The position numbers were made by a program, and so were the translations under genes. Below the pieces are notes generated by a model that had not been told where the DNA came from, did no database searches, and saw only the letters and a program-made list of their open reading frames with translations. A DNA stretch of 9,587 bases from an uncultured Rhodospirillales bacterium (GTDB lineage: Bacteria > Pseudomonadota > Alphaproteobacteria > Acetobacterales > Acetobacteraceae). The stretch is from contig CAIYPH010000021.1 of the NCBI GenBank assembly GCA_903928045.1, forward strand, positions 1 through 9,587. Direction: 5' to 3'. This document shows positions 1-4,965 of this stretch, piece after piece (positions within the stretch are counted from its first letter, which is position 1; each line of letters begins with the position of its first letter).

Positions 1-2
1 CG

Positions 3-440
3 CCCCGCGCCTCTCACCTCCAGGCTTTGCTGCACGTGCTGCGGCATATGCTGGCGGTGCTGTGTGGTGCGTTGGGCGCCCGGGCGGCCATGTTGCAGGC
101 GCGCTGTGACGCGTTGCCGGAGGGGCATCGGCGCCGGGCCGGGCTGGAAAAGGAATTGCGCCGGATCGCCTGGGTGCAGGCGGTGCTGGCTGGCCCCGAT
201 CTGCCGGAGGATGCGGCCTTTCGGGGCCTGGCGGCCGAGCGCGCGCGCGTGCATGCGGATGCGGGGCGGCGGGCAATGGTGCGGCGGTACATCTACCCGA
301 CCTCGATTGTCCGGCTGCGCGGCGCCGTGCCGGCGGCGGAGCTGCGCCTGGAGGAGGCGCGATGTACCGGCGGCATTGGTGTCGCCTCGGCGCTGCGCGG
401 GACCCTCCCGCGCGGCGGCGCTGGCGCATGTGCGGGATAG
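3..440 (+). CDS. Hypothetical protein, partial (N-terminus outside window)
   Basis: This frame is open from the left edge and ends at TAG 438-440, so only the C-terminal 145 or so residues are visible. TTG 27 and ATG 48 are possible internal starts, but nothing forces a start inside the window. Third codon positions are strongly G/C, as in the clear genes here, up to about position 360. The protein is rich in Ala, Arg and Leu, with a probably helical stretch around the sequence GLEKELRRIAWVQAVL and a short YIYPTSIVRLRG patch. I recognise no family and see no catalytic motif, signal peptide or membrane segment. After about 361 the composition drifts to Gly/Ala-rich residues, so the true end could be earlier if there is a frameshift. 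The 113 nt from here to the next gene show no convincing promoter or hairpin. That it is coding is an inference from frame length and codon bias. Confidence 0.45.
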   Translation, partial: PRASHLQALLHVLRHMLAVLCGALGARAAMLQARCDALPEGHRRRAGLEKELRRIAWVQAVLAGPDLPEDAAFRGLAAERARVHADAGRRAMVRRYIYPTSIVRLRGAVPAAELRLEEARCTGGIGVASALRGTLPRGGAGACAG

Positions 441-553
441 GGGAGCGCCAGCCAAGCCGCGCGATCCGCCCCAGTTTTCATCGAACCCGGCTTGACGGCG
501 CGGCGCGGCTGCGGCGCAGTGTGCGGATCAATGCCGCCCGGAGGCCGCCCTCG

Positions 554-1852
554 ATGACCACCCAACAATTGCTCGCCCGCCGTGACCAGCTCATGGGCAC
601 CGGTGCGCCGCTCTTCTACTCCTCGCCGCTGCATCTCGTGCGCGGCGATGGAGTCTATTTGTATGACCCCGCTGGCAAGCGCTACGTGGACATGTACAAC
701 AACGTCCCCTGCGTCGGCCACGCCAACCCCTTCATCGTCGAGGCGATGACCAAGGCGCAGTCCACGCTCAACGTGCACAGCCGCTACCTGCATGAGGGCA
801 TCCTCAATTTCATCGAGCGGCTCGTCGGTCTGCACCCTAAGCCAGAAGAGGGCGGACCGAAGATCGAGAGCGTCATCGTCTCCTGCTCCGGCACCGAGGC
901 GATCGAGGTCGCACTGCGCATGGCCCGCTTCGCCACCGGGAAGAACGGCATCGTCTGCTCCAACGCCACTTATCACGGCAATTCGGAGGCGGTGAGCAAG
1001 CTGACGCGCCTGGTCAGCGGGCAGAATTCCAGCCCAGAGGTGCGCTCCTTCCCCTTCCCCGAGCTGTATCGCCCGATGCATGAGGGGCAGAGCGCGGCCG
1101 AACTCTGCGAGGCCTACCTCGCGGAACTCGCCGCCGCCATCAAGAGCCTGAACGACAGCGGCCAGGGCTTCGCCGGGCTGATCCTGTGCTCCATCCTCGC
1201 CAATGAGGGGCTGCCGGACATCCCCGGCGATTTCATGGCCCGCGCCGCCGCTATGGCGCGCGCCGCCGGCGGGCTGGTGATCTCCGACGAGGTGCAGGCC
1301 GGCTACGGCCGCAGCGGCAAGTGGTGGGGCTATGAGGTGACCGGCTTCACGCCGGATATCGTCGTCACCGGCAAGCCGATGGGCAATGGGCTGCCGCTCG
1401 CCGCGACCGCCGCGAGCAAAGAGCTGGTGGATGGGTTCCGCGCCCGCACCCGCTACTTCAACACCTTCGCCTCGAGCCCGCTGCAGGCGGCGGTGGGCCA
1501 TGCCGTGATCGACTACATTGAGCGCGAGAACCTGCTCGACAGCGTCACCACCGTCGGCGCCAATCTCAAGGCGGCGCTGAAGCAGCGCGCGCCTGGTTGC
1601 CCCATCATCGGCGATGTGCGCGGCGTCGGCCTGTTCGCCGGCGTCGAGATCATCAAGGACGACGGGCAGAAGACGCCGGATGTCGAGCGCACCGTCGATA
1701 TCGTCGACCGGTTGAAGGAGAAGGGCTTCCTCACCAGCAATGCCGGTATCTTCCGCAACGTGCTGAAGTTCCGCCCGCCGCTGGTGTTCAAGCAGGAACA
1801 CGCGGACGCCTTCCTCGTCGCCTTCGACGAAATCCTGGCGGAGATCGGCTGA
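554..1852 (+). CDS. Class III PLP-dependent aminotransferase (AGXT2-like / phospho-lyase-like clade)
   Basis: This 432-residue cytosolic enzyme has the usual length for fold-type I, class III aminotransferases. Visible hallmarks are the N-terminal VYLYDPAGKRYVDMYNNV segment, the phosphate-cup region CSGTEAIEVALRMAR, the YHGN motif, DEVQAGYGRSG with Asp245 to bind the pyridine nitrogen, and Lys274 in VTGKPMGNG as the Schiff-base lysine. The C-terminal FRPPLVF segment is also typical. The MYNNVPCVGHANP and LNVHSRYLHE stretches resemble, from memory, alanine-glyoxylate aminotransferase 2 and its ethanolamine-phosphate and hydroxylysine-phosphate lyase relatives. It may therefore be a transaminase or an ammonia-lyase. 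The start ATG 554 is chosen because CGGAGG (539-544) lies 9 nt upstream and the family sequence begins here. ATG 362 in the same frame would add 64 Arg-rich residues unlike the family. Repeat copy A lies 51 nt past the stop and separates it from the downstream unit. Fold and cofactor are confident; the substrate is unknown. Confidence 0.93.
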   Translation: MTTQQLLARRDQLMGTGAPLFYSSPLHLVRGDGVYLYDPAGKRYVDMYNNVPCVGHANPFIVEAMTKAQSTLNVHSRYLHEGILNFIERLVGLHPKPEEGGPKIESVIVSCSGTEAIEVALRMARFATGKNGIVCSNATYHGNSEAVSKLTRLVSGQNSSPEVRSFPFPELYRPMHEGQSAAELCEAYLAELAAAIKSLNDSGQGFAGLILCSILANEGLPDIPGDFMARAAAMARAAGGLVISDEVQAGYGRSGKWWGYEVTGFTPDIVVTGKPMGNGLPLAATAASKELVDGFRARTRYFNTFASSPLQAAVGHAVIDYIERENLLDSVTTVGANLKAALKQRAPGCPIIGDVRGVGLFAGVEIIKDDGQKTPDVERTVDIVDRLKEKGFLTSNAGIFRNVLKFRPPLVFKQEHADAFLVAFDEILAEIG

Positions 1853-1903
1853 TACCTTGTCCGTTGGAAGACACGGATTTTTATCGCGGGAGGGTGACAG
1901 GAA

Positions 1904-2050
1904 AGGAAGGATGTTCTTTTTGTGAACAAAAAGAACCAAAAAAACTTTTTTATCCGCTTCCTGGCGTACCCTCCCGGGATGATTGGGTGCGGTACACGAC
2001 AAACGGATAAAAGTTTTTTGCTCCTTTTTTTCAAAAAAGGAGCGCTTCCT
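1904..2050. repeat. Composite palindromic repeat, copy A (147 bp)
   Basis: This is an A/T-rich element in G/C-rich DNA. Ends are AGGAAGG (1904-1910) and GCTTCCT (2044-2050). A left hairpin has perfect 10-nt arms, 1913-1922 and 1927-1936, with loop TGAA. A right hairpin has perfect 10-nt arms, 2020-2029 and 2034-2043, with loop TTCA. Between them an inner inverted repeat pairs 1938-1956 (A-run, C, T-run, ATCCG) with 2004-2019 (CGGATAAAAGTTTTTT), around a G/C-rich core holding GTACC (1966-1970) and GGTAC (1991-1995). The same architecture recurs at 7223-7355 and begins again at 9560. No open frame of interest lies inside. It sits between two same-strand genes and leaves 51 nt before TauD/TfdA, in which I see only the ribosome-binding site. 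Whether it is a MITE/REP-like element, a terminator or both is not settled by sequence. Confidence 0.9.
1938..2019. terminator. Possible bidirectional terminator inside repeat copy A
   Basis: The stem formed by ATCCG (1952-1956) and CGGAT (2004-2008), extended inward by GTACC/GGTAC pairing, is followed on the plus strand by a T-run at 2014-2019. On the minus strand the complementary A-run (1938-1944) gives a matching T-run. It lies downstream of the aminotransferase stop. The stem is long and interrupted, unlike a compact textbook intrinsic terminator, so termination is an inference. Confidence 0.35.
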
Positions 2051-2101
2051 ACCCCTTGCCTTCCCCTCGTTTCCCGCGCCATCACGCCCACGGAGTAGAC
2101 C

Positions 2102-2968
2102 ATGCCGCACACCACGCCACTGCACCGCGATTTCGCCGTCGAGGTTCACGGCGTGGATCTGCGGACCCTCACGCCGACCAATGGCTATCCCGAGATCCGC
2201 GAGCTGTTCGAGCGCCATTCGCTGCTGCTGTTCCGCGGCCAACAGCTCGATGACGAGGGGCATCTCGCCTTCGGAGCGCTCTTCGGCCCGATCGAGGACC
2301 GCTCGATGGGCCGCAACGGGCCCAAGCCCAGGATGGACAACGTCAGCAACAAGATCGGCGAGAACACCATCTCGGCGCCCGATGATTTCCATACGCTGAA
2401 CCTCATCGGCAACCAGCTCTGGCACACCGACAGCACCTTCCTGCCGGTGCCCGCGCTGGCCAATATCCTGGCGGCGCGGGTGCTGAGCTCGACCGGGGGG
2501 GAGACGGAGTTCGTCAGCACAAGGGCCGCATGGCGGGACATGCCGGAGGATCTCAAGGAACAGGTGCGCCACGCCGTGTTCCGTCACCGCGCCTCGCATT
2601 CCCGCAGCAAGATCAATGCGGAACTGGCGCGTCTCGAAAAATTCACCAAATGGCCGGACCAGACCTGGAAGTCCCTGTGGCGCAACCCGGTGACCGGGGA
2701 GGATGCGCTCTACATCGCCTCCCATGTCTGCGCCATCGAGGGCATGGACCCGGAGGAAGGCACCGCGCTGATCGACCGGCTGACCGCGTTCTGCACCAGT
2801 GATGACCGCATCTACACCCATGCCTGGCGGCCCGGGGACGTGGTGATCTGGGACGAGCGTGCCACCATGCATCGCGGGCGCCCCTGGCCGTACACCGAGG
2901 AGCGCACGCTCGCCTCGATCTGCGTCTCCGTGCAGGACCGCGACGGGCTGGCGGAGATCAGGGGTTAG
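2102..2968 (+). CDS. TauD/TfdA-family Fe(II)/2-oxoglutarate-dependent dioxygenase
   Basis: This soluble non-heme iron oxygenase couples decarboxylation of 2-oxoglutarate to succinate with hydroxylation of an organic substrate. The facial triad is complete: His108 and Asp110 in LWHTDSTF and distal His257 in ATMHRGRPW. Arg268 in EERTLAS, eleven residues after the distal His as in TauD and TfdA, should bind the 2-oxoglutarate carboxylate. The 288-residue length matches the family. The N-terminal FAVEVHGVDLR and LLLFRGQQLDDEGHLAFGALFGPIE stretches are typical and look closer to the TfdA side than to taurine dioxygenase. ATG 2102 has CGGAG (2091-2095) 6 nt upstream. It is the first gene of a unit followed after 43 nt by the MFS transporter. 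Family is confident. Substrate is open: sulfonates, aryloxyalkanoates, carnitine-like amines and others are all used in this family. Confidence 0.94.
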   Translation: MPHTTPLHRDFAVEVHGVDLRTLTPTNGYPEIRELFERHSLLLFRGQQLDDEGHLAFGALFGPIEDRSMGRNGPKPRMDNVSNKIGENTISAPDDFHTLNLIGNQLWHTDSTFLPVPALANILAARVLSSTGGETEFVSTRAAWRDMPEDLKEQVRHAVFRHRASHSRSKINAELARLEKFTKWPDQTWKSLWRNPVTGEDALYIASHVCAIEGMDPEEGTALIDRLTAFCTSDDRIYTHAWRPGDVVIWDERATMHRGRPWPYTEERTLASICVSVQDRDGLAEIRG

Positions 2969-3011
2969 CGTGCCGATACCCATGTCGCGATCGTCGGGAT
3001 AGGTTGGCGGC

Positions 3012-4241
3012 GTGATCGACCGCAGCCTCATCAGCCTCAACTGGCTCAACCTCCTCGTCGCGCTGATGCAGACGGGGTTCGGCGCCTTCCTCGCGGTCTA
3101 TCTCACCACCCATGGCTGGACCGGCGCCGAGGTCGGCTTCGCCCTGTCGGTGAGCGCGATGGCGGCGATGGCCTCGCAAATCCCGGGCGGCATGCTGGTG
3201 GATGCCGCGCCCGGCAAGCGCATGGCGGCCGGCGGCGCGATCCTGCTGGTGGCGGTCGCCGCACTGATGATCGGCATCTGGCCGAGCCACCGCGTGGTGC
3301 TGGCCGCGGCGGTATTGCAGGGGGCGGCGAGCTGCGTGCTCGGCCCCTCCATCGCCGCGATCACCCTCTCGCTCGCGCACAAGGACGCGCTGGGCGAGCG
3401 CTTCGGCCATAATACCCGCTTCTCCGCCCTCGGCTCGGTGGTCGCGGCGGGGCTGATGGGGGCGATCGGTACCTGGTATTCCCACCGCGCCACCATCATC
3501 CTCTCCGCCTTCGCCGGTTTCGCCGCCCTGGCCGCGTTGACCACGATTCACCCCAGCGACATCGCCGCCGCGCCGGACCGCACCGACCATCGCGCCGCCC
3601 CGCCCAAGCATGCCCGCCCCGAGCCCGATCGCGGCTGGCAGGTCGCCACCGATCCCTGCCTGCTGATTTTCGGCGCCTGTCTCGCGCTGTTCTATCTCGG
3701 CAATGCCTGGATTCTTCCGCTCGCCGCCAACGCCATCGCCCGCACCGGCTGGCACGGCACCGAGCTCATCGTCGCCGCCGCCATCATCGTGCCGCAACTC
3801 ATCGCCGCCGCCCTCTCCCCCCGCATCGGCCAACTCGCCCAGAGCCATGGAAGGCGGATCGTGCTGCTCGCCGGCTTCGCGGCGATGACGGTGCGGGCGC
3901 TGCTGCTGGCGCTCGATGGCCACCCGCTGCTGATGATCACATTCCAGGCCCTCGATGGCATCAGCGCCGCGGTGCTCGGCGTGCTGATCCCGCTGATCGT
4001 CGCCGACATCACGCACCACCGCGGCCGCTTCAACCTGGCGATGGGGATCGTCGGGCTGTTCATGGGGGTGGGCACCGCGCTCAGCACCCTGGTCGGCGGC
4101 GCCATTGCCGATCGCTTCGGCGATAGTCCCGCCTTCATCGCGCTGGCCGCCGCCGGGGCCGCGGCCAGCCTCCTCGTATGGACGGCGCTGCCCGAAACCC
4201 GCCACAAGCCGATCACCCGCCATGCCACCCGCCGGGTCTGA
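3012..4241 (+). CDS. Major facilitator superfamily transporter
   Basis: This 409-residue inner-membrane protein has about twelve hydrophobic segments in two halves joined by a polar linker at residues 180-215, rich in Arg, Pro and His. This is the standard MFS 6+6 layout and length. A motif-A-like loop, GGMLVDAAPGKR, sits at residues 59-70 between helices 2 and 3. Its counterpart in the second half is near SPRIGQLAQSHGRRIVLL, and GGAIADRFG is found near the C-terminus. There is no cleavable signal peptide, as expected. The start is GTG 3012; the upstream Shine-Dalgarno match (AGG at 3001-3003) is weak, so translation may partly depend on coupling to the preceding gene 43 nt away. The stop overlaps the next gene by 20 nt. 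The transported solute is not evident. Position beside a GH65 phosphorylase and HAD enzyme makes a disaccharide possible, while position after the dioxygenase makes an organic acid or export role equally possible. Confidence 0.9.
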   Translation: MIDRSLISLNWLNLLVALMQTGFGAFLAVYLTTHGWTGAEVGFALSVSAMAAMASQIPGGMLVDAAPGKRMAAGGAILLVAVAALMIGIWPSHRVVLAAAVLQGAASCVLGPSIAAITLSLAHKDALGERFGHNTRFSALGSVVAAGLMGAIGTWYSHRATIILSAFAGFAALAALTTIHPSDIAAAPDRTDHRAAPPKHARPEPDRGWQVATDPCLLIFGACLALFYLGNAWILPLAANAIARTGWHGTELIVAAAIIVPQLIAAALSPRIGQLAQSHGRRIVLLAGFAAMTVRALLLALDGHPLLMITFQALDGISAAVLGVLIPLIVADITHHRGRFNLAMGIVGLFMGVGTALSTLVGGAIADRFGDSPAFIALAAAGAAASLLVWTALPETRHKPITRHATRRV

Positions 4242-4965
4242 TCCGCCCCGGGCGATCCGTGGCGCGATTTTCGATGTCGATGGCGTACTGGTCGATTCCC
4301 CGCATGAGCAGGCCTGGCGCGCCGCCTTGGCCGATTTCGTGGACCCCGCCGGCTTCACGCCCGCGTTCTATCAGGCCGAGGTCGCCGGCCGGCCGCGCGA
4401 AGACGGCGCGCGCGCCACCCTCGCGGCCCTCGCGCCGCCGGCCGATGCCGATCGGGTCGCGCGCTACGGTGCCGCCAAGCAGGCCCGCGTGGCCGCGCTG
4501 ATCGCCGAGGGGCGCTTCACCGCCTTCCCCGACGCGGTCCGCCTCGCCGGGCGGCTGCATGACGCCGGGCTCCGCCTGGCGCTCGCCTCCTCCTCCCGCA
4601 ATGCCGCCGCGATGATCGCCCGGCTCACCGACGCCGCCGGCCATCCGCTGCGCGCGCTCTTCCACGCCGATCTCAGCGGCATCGAACTGGCGCGCGGAAA
4701 GCCCGATCCCGAGCTGTTCCTGCGCGCCGCCGCAGCACTCGGCCTCGATCCCGCCGCCTGCCTGGTGGTCGAAGACGCGCCCGCCGGCATCCGCGCCGCC
4801 CGCGCCGGCGGCATGGCGGCCCTCGGCATCGCCCGCCGGCAGGACTGCGCGGCCCTCCTCGCCGCGGGGGCCGATCTCGTGTTGACCTCGCTCGACCTGC
4901 TTGACATCGCGCCACTGGCCGACGGCCGGCTCCGCGCCAACCCCAGCCCAGGGAGCCCCGTATGA
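4222..4965 (+). CDS. HAD-superfamily hydrolase, probable beta-phosphoglucomutase
   Basis: This 247-residue cytosolic protein should interconvert beta-glucose 1-phosphate and glucose 6-phosphate through a phospho-aspartyl enzyme. Motif I is FDVDGVLVDS with nucleophile Asp18 and acid/base Asp20. Motif II is the serine cluster 123-125 in LALASSSRN. Motif III is Lys160 in RGKPDPELF, and motif IV is Glu184-Asp185 in VVEDAPAGIRAA. The spacing from Lys160 to Glu184 equals that in Lactococcus PgmB (145 to 169). The linker after motif I is about two residues shorter than in that enzyme, with His28 probably replacing its cap-domain His20. ATG 4222 is chosen because it leaves only 13 residues before the first strand; the frame is open further upstream but lies within the MFS gene. 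It overlaps MFS by 20 nt, and its TGA overlaps the GH65 start as ATGA, so it is probably co-translated. A general sugar phosphatase is the main alternative. Confidence 0.9.
   Translation: MPPAGSDPPRAIRGAIFDVDGVLVDSPHEQAWRAALADFVDPAGFTPAFYQAEVAGRPREDGARATLAALAPPADADRVARYGAAKQARVAALIAEGRFTAFPDAVRLAGRLHDAGLRLALASSSRNAAAMIARLTDAAGHPLRALFHADLSGIELARGKPDPELFLRAAAALGLDPAACLVVEDAPAGIRAARAGGMAALGIARRQDCAALLAAGADLVLTSLDLLDIAPLADGRLRANPSPGSPV
4951..4965 (+). promoter_or_regulatory. Ribosome-binding site and ATGA start/stop overlap coupling HAD to GH65
   Basis: GGGAG at 4951-4955 lies inside the HAD coding sequence, 6 nt before ATG 4962. The A-TG-A overlap shares the HAD stop TGA (4963-4965). This arrangement normally gives coupled translation and supports one transcript for both enzymes. 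Confidence 0.75.

Noticed and set aside
492..520. TTGACG (492-497) as a -35 box for the aminotransferase
   Set aside because: No acceptable -10 element occurs 16-19 nt downstream, and one hexamer alone is not evidence of a promoter.
1857..1885. TTGTCC and TTTATC with 17-nt spacing as a promoter ahead of the four-gene unit
   Set aside because: The -10 candidate matches only three of six consensus bases, and the site precedes the possible terminator in repeat A, so it would be a poor promoter for the dioxygenase.
293..3049. A 918-codon open frame on the minus strand
   Set aside because: It lies opposite the aminotransferase, repeat A and dioxygenase, all with intact family motifs. Its translation is low-complexity Gly/Ala/Arg/Asp/His text with no recognisable domain, typical of an antisense frame in G/C-rich DNA, and it reads straight through the palindromic repeat.
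2958..4358. A 466-codon open frame on the minus strand
   Set aside because: It is the antisense shadow of the MFS gene and the HAD start, rich in Gly, Asp, Arg and His with no fold signature, while the plus-strand frame has clear membrane segments and motifs.
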